Shown in pieces: positions 9,289-17,623 of a DNA stretch of 64,000 nucleotides; position 1 is the first letter of the stretch; each line of letters opens with the position of its first letter. Below the pieces are notes generated by a model. The model made no database searches. It was not told where the DNA came from and worked only from the letters and a program-made list of their open reading frames with translations. A program made the translations under genes and the position numbers. Source of the DNA: a virus; IMG/VR virus record IMGVR_UViG_3300043425_001673, positions 30,772 to 94,771 of that record; one strand, given 5' to 3'.

Positions 9289-10258
9289 TCAAGATTATTT
9301 GGCGATGCTTGAACAAAGAGAGTGTCGCGGCGGCTGTGGGCTCAAGTTCAAGGTTCTTCCGCAAAGCAAGCAGCAGTATGCTCGCAGCAATTGCGAGTCC
9401 TATTGCAAGGATTTCAGAAAGAAGGACTATCATCCTGCAGATCCCATACCGAATACGACTCTTGAGCCTCAACTGAAAAAAGAATTAAGAATAGTCACTG
9501 AACAGGTGATTGAAGAAAAAACAGTGGTTAAGCCATTGCCTGATGAACAGCCAATGACTGAAACAAAGCCGCTGATCGAAAAGGAAAAAGTAATGCTTGC
9601 CAGGGAAACTCCAAAAGAAACCAAAGCCATTAAAAAGCCTAAAATTGAAGTCGCTGAGCCTGTGGACCTGGATAGAAAAATGCCGGAAAAAAAACCAATT
9701 TCAGCATCTGTCACGGCTTCAAACAAGAGTGTTGTTTCCAAGGTTACAAAGGCAAGACAGGCCATTTGCAAAATTTGCATTGATGATGCAAAAAAACTTT
9801 CTGCAAATGTTCAATCGCTATCGTCAAAGATGGAACTTGTCTATCTATACAATACCTATCGTGAGTTCAGTGAGGACGAAAAACCATTCCTTGAAGCTGT
9901 ATCTTTAAAGGCTGAAGAGTTCAAGAAATGGCAGCAGGTTTATTCGACGATTTACGAAAGACTCACAGTCAAAGAATGGGTTTTAAAATATCCTGTTGAT
10001 GATCTTTATGGATTGTGTAATCAGATAGATAAGGATCATTCTGAAGAAAAAATCAAAAGCATTGTAGAAGAAAAACTTTTTGGGAATTATAAGCTGGCGA
10101 TTGATCATTCAGACAAGGCACTCAACAATCTTTTGTCCTTCTATGAAAAGGTTTCCTTTGAACTTCTTGATGATCAGTCTCTTGACAGCACATATACTCT
10201 CGTCAAAAGGCTTTACAATCGCTTTAGATCACAGATAGATAAAAAGAGGAAGAAGTAA
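9281..10258 (+). CDS. Zinc-ribbon-like plus charged helical protein, unknown function
   Basis: 325 residues, overlapping the previous stop. Residues 14-42 hold CRGGC...FKVLPQS...ARSNCESYC, a probable zinc site (CxGGC, then C-x3-C). Almost the same arrangement occurs at the N-terminus of the protein at 56925-57782 (CLGGC...FWVCPES...ARSDCLFVC). The next 100 residues are a Lys/Glu/Pro-rich, probably disordered linker; the rest is helical. No catalytic motif. An alternative start 12 bases upstream is possible. Confidence 0.5.
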   Translation: MISQDYLAMLEQRECRGGCGLKFKVLPQSKQQYARSNCESYCKDFRKKDYHPADPIPNTTLEPQLKKELRIVTEQVIEEKTVVKPLPDEQPMTETKPLIEKEKVMLARETPKETKAIKKPKIEVAEPVDLDRKMPEKKPISASVTASNKSVVSKVTKARQAICKICIDDAKKLSANVQSLSSKMELVYLYNTYREFSEDEKPFLEAVSLKAEEFKKWQQVYSTIYERLTVKEWVLKYPVDDLYGLCNQIDKDHSEEKIKSIVEEKLFGNYKLAIDHSDKALNNLLSFYEKVSFELLDDQSLDSTYTLVKRLYNRFRSQIDKKRKK

Positions 10259-10260
10259 AC

Positions 10261-10653
10261 ATGGCAACAGCGGAAAGCACGGCAGAGAGTCCAGTAACAA
10301 AAACAGCGGTAGCACCTCCCGCTCAACAAACCGCACCACTTGTAAAGAAGACGCTTGATGTTTCCGATCCAGAATCGGCCAAATCAAAGATTCTGGACAT
10401 TGTCACATTCGGTGATCCCAATCTTTGGCTGGTCCTGGCAAAGGCAAGCAGTGAGCGGGAAGGCTGGATGAAGTCCACCAAGGTTCTTCCTATTGATGGT
10501 GTGGGCTGTCTTGTTCAGGTATCGACTCAGCAGCGGAATCACGACGGAACAAATACCGTTGCAGAGGCGCTGCAGTTTCTTCCGGGAGTTAAGTTGATTG
10601 AGGAACGCGATTCGTCAGGTAATGTAATCGGGCGTAAATTGCGACATTTGTAA
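10261..10653 (+). CDS. Hypothetical phage protein
   Basis: 130 residues with a purine-rich leader (GAGGAAGAAG). The first 35 residues are Ala/Thr/Pro-rich and probably disordered; the remainder forms a compact domain (FGDPNLWLVLAKASSEREGWMKSTKVL, then VEIL-type strands) with the phrase GCLVQVSTQQR. It resembles nothing I can name. Its tight spacing with the flanking genes indicates co-transcription. Confidence 0.5.
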   Translation: MATAESTAESPVTKTAVAPPAQQTAPLVKKTLDVSDPESAKSKILDIVTFGDPNLWLVLAKASSEREGWMKSTKVLPIDGVGCLVQVSTQQRNHDGTNTVAEALQFLPGVKLIEERDSSGNVIGRKLRHL

Positions 10654-10676
10654 TATTGGTTTTTGGAGTAAGAGAA

Positions 10677-10949
10677 ATGAAAGCAGAATTTCGTAATGAT
10701 GGTCTTTTGGTAGTGCCTGAAACAGCTGATGAACTTGCTCATTTTCAAAAGCTTTTTCCTGAGCAGTTTATGCGCAACAGTCGATATCTGAATGTTCGCC
10801 AGTTTGTCGATCCGTTTGGAAACCCGGAACCCAATCGTCCTTATCTTTTGATCAACGGATATGATCCGAGCACTGAGGCGACCGCTGTTCGTCCACGTAA
10901 GAAAAAATTGATCGTTGAGAACGAATCTCAAACCGCTGCAAATCAATGA
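10677..10949 (+). CDS. Hypothetical phage protein
   Basis: 90 residues starting at the ATG with GGAG eight bases upstream; an upstream TTG at 10656 was rejected. Sequence opens MKAEFRNDGLLVVPET and ends in a basic RPRKKKLI segment. The stop overlaps the start of the Fpg-like gene (ATGA). No family recognised. Confidence 0.5.
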   Translation: MKAEFRNDGLLVVPETADELAHFQKLFPEQFMRNSRYLNVRQFVDPFGNPEPNRPYLLINGYDPSTEATAVRPRKKKLIVENESQTAANQ

Positions 10950-11959
10950 GAATCGAGACGCCTTATAAGTTATGGACATTGGCTGGCGAACTCAATACAG
11001 CCATAGTAGGCAGCACCATCGAGGAAGTTTATATTCCAAAGTGGAACCTTTCCAGATTTGATAAGGCCGTCAAAGTCAGGGCTGAAATTCATCCATCAGA
11101 ACTTGTTGGATGGTATTTCAGTTCTGTTGAAACTCACGGCAAATCCCTTATTTTAAAGCTTGAAAACTTTGGGATAGGATCAAGATACATTGGCTGTAAT
11201 CTTGGTCAGGGATGCTGGGTTGTTCGTCCTGAGTATTTCAATTCCGCTCCTTGGGATGCGTTCATTTATGTTCTATATCTTTTGAAGCATCCGACTGGTC
11301 AGGTGTTCCAGCTGATGTTTTATGATAAAAAACGTCATGGAAAACTTGAAATCAGAGAGAGGATTCATGAGGTTCAGCTTTTGAATCGCTATGGTCCAGC
11401 GATTGATTCCCCTCAATTCAGTCTTGAGTGGGTTTATTTCGTTTTCAGGTCGCAGCCGAAAAGAAATGAAAAGCAGGAAGGATCAGTTATAAAAAGGATT
11501 CTTCTGGAACAGAAGTATTTTGCTGGTCTTACGAACAAGATGGTCAGCGAAATTTTGTTTCTTGCCAATATTCATCCCATGACCAAGGTTCACAATTTAA
11601 CGGATGAGCAGATAGACAAGATCTATATTTCTGTTCTTATCATCTTTTCAACTTTCGCAAAGAAACGTGGTTATCATGAATACATGATATCGGGACGTGT
11701 GAACTGTCCAGTCTGTGAGACAAGGGTTGAAACCAGCAAATACGCAAATCTGACAACATATTTTTGCCCAAAATGTCAATCCCCTGACTATCGAAAGCCT
11801 CTGCCTGTTAGCCGGGAGTACGTTGAAAACATCCTGAAGATTACAGCGAATATGGAGTATGTCAAAAATGGAATTGAGCGATGGAACGAAAGAACACGAT
11901 CAGTTTCGGGCGAGGGATTTTTACCTGTCGATGTCGAGCAAACCGAAAACATCAAGTAG
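10946..11959 (+). CDS. Fpg/Nei-like protein (H2TH plus zinc finger) lacking the usual N-terminal proline
   Basis: 337 residues. About residues 178-215 form a helix-two-turn-helix region (VIKRILLEQKYFAGLTNKM, SEILFLANIHP) matching formamidopyrimidine-DNA glycosylases, which excise oxidised bases. Near residues 252-275 a zinc finger CPVC...YFCPKC is in the expected place. The N-terminal domain keeps VGSTIEEV, like the family's VGKTI. However, family enzymes use Pro2 as the nucleophile and begin MPE; here the protein begins MRIET, with no alternative start nearby. It may be a DNA-binding relative without glycosylase/lyase activity, or may use another residue. The family call is good; activity is doubtful. 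Confidence 0.75.
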   Translation: MRIETPYKLWTLAGELNTAIVGSTIEEVYIPKWNLSRFDKAVKVRAEIHPSELVGWYFSSVETHGKSLILKLENFGIGSRYIGCNLGQGCWVVRPEYFNSAPWDAFIYVLYLLKHPTGQVFQLMFYDKKRHGKLEIRERIHEVQLLNRYGPAIDSPQFSLEWVYFVFRSQPKRNEKQEGSVIKRILLEQKYFAGLTNKMVSEILFLANIHPMTKVHNLTDEQIDKIYISVLIIFSTFAKKRGYHEYMISGRVNCPVCETRVETSKYANLTTYFCPKCQSPDYRKPLPVSREYVENILKITANMEYVKNGIERWNERTRSVSGEGFLPVDVEQTENIK

Positions 11960-12116
11960 AATTCTGTCGCTGTCAATTTTTGACAGCCTGACGAGAAAAC
12001 AGCATCAGATTGACGTTACTCTCAGTCATGTCGATTGCATCAGCAGGCCACGCGAGGAAATCGAAAATATTATTCGTGGGAAATTCGATGATCTTTTGAA
12101 GGCGGTCAACATTTGA
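11931..12116 (+). CDS. Small hypothetical protein
   Basis: 61 residues starting inside the end of the Fpg-like gene. The first half is basic (SSKPKTSSRIL), the second half a helix (PREEIENIIRGKFDDLLKAVNI). An earlier in-frame ATG at 11859 is possible. No SD is obvious, consistent with translational coupling. Function unknown. Confidence 0.4.
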   Translation: MSSKPKTSSRILSLSIFDSLTRKQHQIDVTLSHVDCISRPREEIENIIRGKFDDLLKAVNI

Positions 12117-12119
12117 GTG

Positions 12120-12135
12120 GGCTCCCGCAGGAGCC
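12120..12135. terminator. Possible bidirectional terminator hairpin
   Basis: GGCTCC at 12120-12125 pairs with GGAGCC at 12130-12135 around a CGCA loop, between the ends of convergent genes. There is no clear T run on either side, so termination strength is uncertain. Confidence 0.45.
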
Positions 12136-12142
12136 TGGGCAT

Positions 12143-12451
12143 TCAGTGTTTGGCTTTTTCGTGCAACATGAAGGCGCTGGAAATCAATTCCTTGACCTGC
12201 GAGATTGTAACTTTGTCTTCGCTTTGAATTTGCAGAGATTTTTTTGCGGTTTTTAGTAATTCCGGCAAATGATTCATGACATCCACAATGAACTGCAGCC
12301 TTTCATCCCTGCCTTCCTGGTCCTCAAGAGATGCCTGATACATTACCCATTTTTGGGTGTCGTCCTCCAAACGCTTGTCTATTGTCTTCCACGGAGCCTT
12401 AGCATATTGCTCACAAAGTTCTTCAAGCTGGTTAATTTTTTCAAGATTCAT
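12143..12451 (-). CDS. Small helical protein on the opposite strand
   Basis: 102 residues, preceded by AAAGGA eight bases before its ATG on the minus strand. The sequence is charged and helical (EKINQLEELCEQYAKAP, QFIVDVMNHLPELLKTA). Its C-terminal phrase LHEKAKH and MNHLPELL segment resemble short accessory proteins found in many phages, but I cannot assign a role. It is isolated between plus-strand blocks and convergent with the 11931 gene. Confidence 0.6.
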   Translation of the reverse strand: MNLEKINQLEELCEQYAKAPWKTIDKRLEDDTQKWVMYQASLEDQEGRDERLQFIVDVMNHLPELLKTAKKSLQIQSEDKVTISQVKELISSAFMLHEKAKH

Positions 12452-12550
12452 TTTTTCATCCTTTGAAAAATTGTTGACCTTATTTCCTAAGCATACTAAA
12501 CAAGCGGCTGATTAGGCATTTTTCAAATGCTACTGATTAGGGATAAATTT

Positions 12551-12751
12551 ATGATAGCTATGAGTAGCCGTCTTTTTGCGGTAGGTCCAGAGGATATTGG
12601 CAAGCCCGTTTACGTGCGCTCTGCCAATAGAAGTGGAATTATTGTTTGGTTTACGCCAGAGCGTGTTTGTGTGCTTTCATCTTCTGATAAAAAAGCCCAC
12701 GAATACAAGTACGAAGATTGTATGTATCTCCGCAATTATATCCGGCACTAA
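12551..12751 (+). CDS. Small hypothetical protein
   Basis: 66 residues with AGGGA seven bases before the ATG at 12551; an in-frame ATG at 12527 lacks an SD. The predicted fold is a small beta-barrel (IGKPVYVRSANRSGIIVWFTPERVCVL) and the C-terminus has several Tyr and Lys. A promoter-like TTGACC lies 70 bases upstream. Function unknown. The 160 bases that follow, up to 12912, show no gene. Confidence 0.5.
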   Translation: MIAMSSRLFAVGPEDIGKPVYVRSANRSGIIVWFTPERVCVLSSSDKKAHEYKYEDCMYLRNYIRH

Positions 12752-12911
12752 ACTTTGGACAGCATCAGCTGTCCATTTTTGCATGGCTCTCTTGTAATTT
12801 CCTGCCTTTTGAGACATACTGTCTAAAGCTTTCCTGAAAATTCTGTCCAATTCCCATGGTCTTTTTCGCCTTTGGTATCCTGGTTTTTGAAAAAAATCCG
12901 TGGAGAATCTC

Positions 12912-14618
12912 ATGTTGCTGAAGATCATCGTTCTCTTTTTTCTTATTGCCGGGTGCGCTCCTACCGCACCTAAGCAGCAGACAGAGCCGCCGCAGGTTCT
13001 GCCACAGTTTCCCGATGATAACGATCCCAGCTGTCTTCAGGGCAAGACTGTAGGATTTTCGGGACCTGTTGCGGAACTCCTGCAGGACAAATGTGCATCG
13101 TGTCATCCTTCTTATAATGATTATGAATCGGTGTCCTCTCCTGCCTACGGCAATCAAATTGTCAGTCGTGTATTTTTGCCTAGCAACGATGTACGCAGGA
13201 TGCCAAAGTTTCCTGCAAATGAGTTGAGTTTTGCTGAGAAGAAGCTTTTGCGTGATTGGCAGACTGATGGTTTTCAACTTGAAGGAACCTGTAAAGATCC
13301 TGGCAATCTGAATGATCAGGCATGGCTCGATCTGAATGCTATTGAGCGTTATATCCTGGCCGACCTTGACTCCATCGAGAGTGACAACGGACAGGCGAAC
13401 GCTCGTTATCTTGTCATGACTCATCGCTCTGATGCCAATGTTGCGAAGGAAACTTTTGTAAACTGGGTGAAAGGTCTGAATAAGACTGTTAACACATTGA
13501 GCAGCAATCAAAATCTGGTTAAGGTTACTCCGATTGATCCAAGTGAGACGATCTATCGCTTTGAACTTGCTACTTATGGTCTGACTTCTGCTGACTGGAA
13601 TCTTATTCTCGGCAAAGATGTCTATAAGTTTGAATCAAGAACAAGACGTGGTCTTGAGATTCAACGCAGGACCAGAACACAGTTTCCCTGGCTTCACGCT
13701 GATAACTTCAGCTTCATTTCTCTTGGTGATCCGGCGGTATATAATCAGTTGACAAGGGTTCAATCCACTCTTGCTCAGGAGCAGGCTCGCTTTGGGGTCA
13801 ACCAGTCTCAACAATTTGCCAACTTTGAGGCACGTTTGATTGGCTTTAACGGCAGTCCTATTTCTGAGAACAAAAACCGTCTTCTTCTTAGACTGTCGGC
13901 TGATAACAACGAAAGTTCTTTCTGGCAGACATTTGATCCAAACTCTCAATTCTCGGCTCAAAAGAACCTTTTTGATTTTCCACTGGTGCAGGTCGGTGAA
14001 AGACGATTTGTTTTTGATGCCAGTGAAACGATCGGCTTTCTGGATAATGGCATGATGATTTTTGGTCTTTGGAATTCACAAGGCCAACGTCAAACCGAGG
14101 CTCCGATTGATGTTGTGGTCAACAACAGAAGTCCATTCAGTGCGATTATCAAAAACGGTCTTGATTGTCTTCGCTGTCATAGCTCAGGTCTTTTGAATGC
14201 TGTCGATCAGGTGAAGGCTCAGGTCAACGCAAACGCAAGTGAGTTTGCAAGAAATGATGTTGATCTTGTGAATGCGTTTTACCGCAATGCAGCAACAAAT
14301 TCAGCCTTGTTTATAAATGACAACAAGCGTTATCAGGATGGACTCAGAAAGCTTGGAATAGATCCACTTGGGGAAGATCCGGTCAATCAGTTTCTGGATG
14401 ATTATCGTGCGGATTTGAGCCTTGTAAAGGCTGCAAGCTTTCTTTTCATGACGCCACAGGATTTTTGCGCTGCTTTGCAAGGCTCGGCACAGGGAAAGGC
14501 ACAGATTGGTCAGCTTTGTACGACACCGCCTGGAACTGTGACTTTGGTGCAATGGCAAAATACGTTTCCAATCCTGAAGCGTGATTTCAGACTTGGGCTC
14601 GATCCCTTGGACAATTGA
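12912..14618 (+). CDS. Lipoprotein with two c-type cytochrome haem motifs
   Basis: 568 residues with GGAG seven bases before the ATG. It starts with a lipoprotein signal (hydrophobic residues 4-13, lipobox LIAGC, Cys15). A cytochrome c-like domain follows with CASCH near residue 62 and a possible Met ligand in RRMPKFP about 40 residues later. A second haem-type motif, CLRCH, lies near residue 423 after a long region with no recognised family. CxxCH in an exported protein normally means covalent haem attached by the host Ccm/Ccs system in the periplasm. A phage-borne haem lipoprotein is unusual; it could change electron flow or the envelope, but this is inference. It is followed by a second cytochrome-like lipoprotein. 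Confidence 0.75.
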   Translation: MLLKIIVLFFLIAGCAPTAPKQQTEPPQVLPQFPDDNDPSCLQGKTVGFSGPVAELLQDKCASCHPSYNDYESVSSPAYGNQIVSRVFLPSNDVRRMPKFPANELSFAEKKLLRDWQTDGFQLEGTCKDPGNLNDQAWLDLNAIERYILADLDSIESDNGQANARYLVMTHRSDANVAKETFVNWVKGLNKTVNTLSSNQNLVKVTPIDPSETIYRFELATYGLTSADWNLILGKDVYKFESRTRRGLEIQRRTRTQFPWLHADNFSFISLGDPAVYNQLTRVQSTLAQEQARFGVNQSQQFANFEARLIGFNGSPISENKNRLLLRLSADNNESSFWQTFDPNSQFSAQKNLFDFPLVQVGERRFVFDASETIGFLDNGMMIFGLWNSQGQRQTEAPIDVVVNNRSPFSAIIKNGLDCLRCHSSGLLNAVDQVKAQVNANASEFARNDVDLVNAFYRNAATNSALFINDNKRYQDGLRKLGIDPLGEDPVNQFLDDYRADLSLVKAASFLFMTPQDFCAALQGSAQGKAQIGQLCTTPPGTVTLVQWQNTFPILKRDFRLGLDPLDN

Positions 14619-14619
14619 G

Positions 14620-14637
14620 TGATGTTTGATAACATCA
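14620..14637 (+). terminator. Weak hairpin after cytochrome-like gene
   Basis: TGATGTT and AACATCA form a 7-bp stem around TGAT immediately after the stop. No T run follows, so it may attenuate or stabilise the transcript more than terminate it. Confidence 0.35.
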
Positions 14638-14665
14638 GGGAAACATTTCTCTTGAGGTTATCGAC

Positions 14666-15058
14666 ATGATCAAGTTTCTTTTGCTTTTCATGATGGTTCT
14701 GTTTGGCCTGTCTTGTGGCAAGGAGAGCGGGGATGGTGGATACTCAAACCCTCCTGCTCCCCAGCCACAGCCTCAGCCGAGTCCCAATCCCAATCCCCAG
14801 CCAAACCCAACCGATCCGACGCAGGAATTTAATACGACTGTTAAACCGTTGCTGCAAAAAAATTGTGGCGGTGGTAATTGTCATACAAGCGGTGGTAGCA
14901 GGGATGCAGCGATACAAAGTGCTAATAATTTTATTAAGGGCACTTCAGGTCAGCGTATTCAATCGGGTAATATGCCGCCTAGTGGAACCGCACAGGCAAA
15001 TAATTTCAGTGCAGCCGATAAGAGCACGCTTCTGGGCTTTATCGCAAAATACAAATGA
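14666..15058 (+). CDS. Small cytochrome c-like lipoprotein with CX4CH haem motif
   Basis: 130 residues, GAGG eight bases before the ATG. Signal peptide with lipobox LSC (Cys17), then a Pro/Gln/Asn-rich linker (about residues 30-53) that would hold the domain away from the membrane. The remaining 75 residues look like a mono-haem cytochrome c: KPLLQKNCGGGNCHTSGG gives a CX4CH attachment site, and GNMPPSG would supply the distal Met, followed by a C-terminal helix (SAADKSTLLGFIAKYK). CX4CH is a known but uncommon variant of CxxCH. It is in the same operon as the larger cytochrome-like lipoprotein. Confidence 0.75.
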   Translation: MIKFLLLFMMVLFGLSCGKESGDGGYSNPPAPQPQPQPSPNPNPQPNPTDPTQEFNTTVKPLLQKNCGGGNCHTSGGSRDAAIQSANNFIKGTSGQRIQSGNMPPSGTAQANNFSAADKSTLLGFIAKYK

Positions 15059-15067
15059 GGACTGGCT

Positions 15068-15295
15068 ATGGTGAGATTGCCTCTGCGTATCATTGTTGTT
15101 TGCACTTTCCTGTCTGGATGTAACACCACGATGGAAATTACATCAAGACAATGGGAGAACTGCCTTAAGCTTTGCGGAGGCAAGCTGGCCAAGGCCGGTA
15201 TGGACTGGATGTCCACTGAAAAAACCTGTCTCTGTGAAAACAGGGTTCGGTTTCGATATGAAGGCAAGCAGACATCAGAAGAAGAAGTTGAATGA
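15068..15295 (+). CDS. Small lipoprotein
   Basis: 75 residues with GAGGA six bases before the ATG. Residues 6-17 are hydrophobic and end in a lipobox LSGC (Cys18). The mature part has four Cys (WENCLKLCGG, TCLCEN), so disulphides or metal binding are possible, and ends in acidic TSEEEVE. Third consecutive lipoprotein of this block; its stop overlaps the start of the exonuclease gene. Function unknown. Confidence 0.6.
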   Translation: MVRLPLRIIVVCTFLSGCNTTMEITSRQWENCLKLCGGKLAKAGMDWMSTEKTCLCENRVRFRYEGKQTSEEEVE

Positions 15296-15945
15296 AAGAT
15301 TTGTTTATAGTTGATATTGAGACTACGGGTTTAAGTTATTCTGATATGACTCTTGAATTCGTGATTTTGCAGGTCATGAGGGAGCGAGGATTTTACAAAC
15401 CCGGTCGATTTTATCGCCGGGTTTTTCATTACTCACATCCACCTGAATCGACATTTGCCAAAGCCAATCATCAAAGTCTCTATGAAGAGGCAAGGCATGC
15501 AGAATCAGTTGCACCTTCGCTTGTCCATGCCGACCTTGATGAATTTTTTGAGTCCTGTGATTCAAAAGATTACAAAAATAGGATTATCGTCGGGAGCAGG
15601 CTTAGTTTGAAGCTTGAGATGCTGGATAGATCCAGACTTTTTTTCAAGCCTCAAACGCTTGAACTGCAAAGCGGAAACAAGCAGGTTGGACATTATTTCG
15701 GAACCATTGATTTATATGGTGTTGAGGGCTTTGTTTCGGAACTTTTTGATGAACATAAATCAAAGGTTCGGGAGAAATTGACTTCCCTGAAGATGCAGCA
15801 CAAAATGCCTCAAGGTCTGCGCAGACACAGAGCGCTTTATGATGCATTTTTGTATTTGAATCGGCTCAATGAATATAGGCTGTTTTTTCTGTCACCATGG
15901 GAATCGGGCAATGAAAAGTTTTTTGAAAAAAATTGCGTCCTTTAA
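15292..15945 (+). CDS. DnaQ-like 3'-5' exonuclease
   Basis: 217 residues. Exo I motif VDIETTGL at residues 7-14 with Asp and Glu for metal binding, and a late motif HRALYDA (about residues 182-188) matching Exo III HxxxxD. The second acidic motif is less clear. The size and motif spacing fit an oligoribonuclease or small DEDDh exonuclease, which degrade short RNA or DNA ends. It starts at an ATGA overlap with the lipoprotein gene, leading into the replication block. A second exonuclease of this superfamily is at 40376. Confidence 0.7.
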   Translation: MKDLFIVDIETTGLSYSDMTLEFVILQVMRERGFYKPGRFYRRVFHYSHPPESTFAKANHQSLYEEARHAESVAPSLVHADLDEFFESCDSKDYKNRIIVGSRLSLKLEMLDRSRLFFKPQTLELQSGNKQVGHYFGTIDLYGVEGFVSELFDEHKSKVREKLTSLKMQHKMPQGLRRHRALYDAFLYLNRLNEYRLFFLSPWESGNEKFFEKNCVL

Positions 15946-16339
15946 TAGCATCTATCGCCTTCCAGTCAATGACGTTCCGACATTGCCAACAATGGATGAT
16001 TTGAAACGCTTCAGGTCCATTCTTCAGGAGGAACTTGAGGAAGTCGATCAAATCATCAATCAGCTTGAGTTGGGTGTTGCGGATAGGGATCATGAGATAA
16101 AGCTTCTGACTGAATTGGCTGACTGGCATGGGGACATGATTGTTTACTGCCACACCAACGCTCATCGCTATGGACTTCCCATGGATGAGGTTTTGGATGT
16201 GATCATGGAAAGCAATATGTCCAAGCTTGATGCCAATGGCCAGCCGATTTACGACGAACGAGGCAAGGTGATGAAAGGTCCAGGCTATTGGAAGCCTGAA
16301 GATCGGATTTCCGTCATTATCAGGGGGTATTCCGCATGA
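15911..16339 (+). CDS. MazG / PRA-PH-like nucleotide pyrophosphohydrolase
   Basis: 142 residues from the ATG at 15911, overlapping the exonuclease gene by 35 bases. The all-helical sequence has an EELEEVDQI segment near residue 40 and LTELADWHGDMIVY near residue 62, matching the ExxE...ExxD metal-binding pattern of MazG-type and phosphoribosyl-ATP pyrophosphohydrolases. The tail with LDANGQPIYDERGKVMKGPGYW, which is typical of phage and bacterial members, strengthens the call. Such enzymes hydrolyse nucleoside triphosphates to monophosphates and could adjust nucleotide pools or alarmone levels. Confidence 0.65.
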   Translation: MKSFLKKIASFNSIYRLPVNDVPTLPTMDDLKRFRSILQEELEEVDQIINQLELGVADRDHEIKLLTELADWHGDMIVYCHTNAHRYGLPMDEVLDVIMESNMSKLDANGQPIYDERGKVMKGPGYWKPEDRISVIIRGYSA

Positions 16340-16620
16340 AGACAAGAGAGGAAATACAGAGAAACTGGGAAACGTCCTGGTTCACTCCGCTTGCAGATTC
16401 CCAATCCCTCTCTTTTGAACAAAGAGCCAACATCAAAACTGAACTTCGCAAGGAGGTTTTTTGGGTAGCGACCTTGCCGGGTGAAGTCGATTTACAGGAA
16501 GTTTTGAATATACGGCTTACCAAGATTCAGACAATACTCGATGCCAATGACGGGGATGCCAGTGCGTTTGATGTTTATTACCAATATAGACAGCAGTTTT
16601 TTACATGGTGTCTAGCCTGA
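16336..16620 (+). CDS. Hypothetical protein of the replication block
   Basis: 94 residues starting at an ATGA overlap. Helical and charged (REEIQRNWETSWF, RANIKTELRKEVFW). No recognised family. Its position in an uninterrupted run towards the helicase loader suggests co-expression with replication genes. Confidence 0.5.
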   Translation: MKTREEIQRNWETSWFTPLADSQSLSFEQRANIKTELRKEVFWVATLPGEVDLQEVLNIRLTKIQTILDANDGDASAFDVYYQYRQQFFTWCLA

Positions 16621-17030
16621 AATTTCTTTCAACAGAGCCACAGATACCGCACGATGAATACAGCCAATTGCTTGACACAGCGTTTGGTGTTTCAAGATTT
16701 GGAAGACGAATTTTTGCAAAACATGGTTTATCTTCGAGTCTGAAAATTCTGTCCAGTTTTGTCTATCCGGTGCCGACCATTCAGGATTTTTTCTGGTTTT
16801 TAAGGCATACGAAACCAATTGGACTCAGTGACGGATTTGAGGTTATTTGTGTGGCAGAGAAGTTTGTTCTTGACGAATATACCAAATTTGATTGGATACG
16901 AGCGGAGCTAAGTCCTGCCGTGGTTCTGGCTCCCGATGTGATGGATGATTTATTGGGATATGTTGCGCATGTTACTTTTTATAAGTGTCTGCGCTATCAA
17001 TGGGATAAGTTTGATCAGGATATGCCATGA
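16605..17030 (+). CDS. Hypothetical protein of the replication block
   Basis: 141 residues overlapping both neighbours. Contains many aromatic residues (PTIQDFFWFLRHTK, HVTFYKCLRYQWDKF). Start is uncertain because no clear SD precedes the ATG. No family recognised. Confidence 0.5.
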   Translation: MVSSLKFLSTEPQIPHDEYSQLLDTAFGVSRFGRRIFAKHGLSSSLKILSSFVYPVPTIQDFFWFLRHTKPIGLSDGFEVICVAEKFVLDEYTKFDWIRAELSPAVVLAPDVMDDLLGYVAHVTFYKCLRYQWDKFDQDMP

Positions 17031-17623
17031 AAACCAAGGTCAAAATACTATGGTCGAAAAAAACCGACCATCAGCCGAAATCAGCCGCAACAGAGTCAAA
17101 CAGAGCCGTGCCAGTCAATCCGAAGGTCGATGATTTTGACGGCACCTTGAAATTGGAAAGTTTGACTTTGTCAGAGATTGACACGCCAAACAAAAGCAAG
17201 CCAAGCAATCACACGGTCGCCTATCTCAGCAGTCTTGGTGCTCCCCCGGAAGGCATGAGCAAGAAGGAATGGGAGGACAAGATATGCTGCGAAAGGCTTG
17301 TGAAGCTTTTTCAGGAACGCATGCTGAACCGCTATGGAGTGAATGTCAGCATCATTACGATTGCTGATCGCAGCTGCTTCAAAAATTTCTATCGTTATAT
17401 GCAGGATCTTCGCCTCACCGAGGAACTGATGTCCTATATCATCGAAGAGTGGTCCGGCATTAAGGCGAGATATCGACTGCCTTACAACACGCCTGTCCCG
17501 AGGACTTTTGCCAACTCTGATTTCATCAAGCAGATTGCGATAGAGTTTCACACCAAAAAGCATGTGATACAACACAATCCAGAATATACGAGGACGTATG
17601 AGTCAGACTGGGAATCCCTTTGA
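17027..17623 (+). CDS. Hypothetical protein upstream of helicase loader
   Basis: 198 residues, ATGA overlap at its start. The first 70 residues are polar and likely disordered; the rest is a helical domain (KKEWEDKICCERLVKLFQER, then FYRYMQDLRLTEELMSYI). The order unknown gene, unknown gene, ATPase, helicase resembles phage replication blocks where such a protein helps load the helicase, but no sequence family is recognised. Confidence 0.5.
   Translation: MKTKVKILWSKKTDHQPKSAATESNRAVPVNPKVDDFDGTLKLESLTLSEIDTPNKSKPSNHTVAYLSSLGAPPEGMSKKEWEDKICCERLVKLFQERMLNRYGVNVSIITIADRSCFKNFYRYMQDLRLTEELMSYIIEEWSGIKARYRLPYNTPVPRTFANSDFIKQIAIEFHTKKHVIQHNPEYTRTYESDWESL

Noticed and set aside
10539-10979. 146-codon minus-strand open frame
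   Set aside because: Overlaps three plus-strand genes with SDs and coupling; unlikely to be real.
12765-13511. 248-codon minus-strand open frame opposite the cytochrome-like lipoprotein gene
   Set aside because: No SD, basic and low-complexity composition, and the plus-strand gene has a signal peptide and haem motifs; it is a shadow frame.
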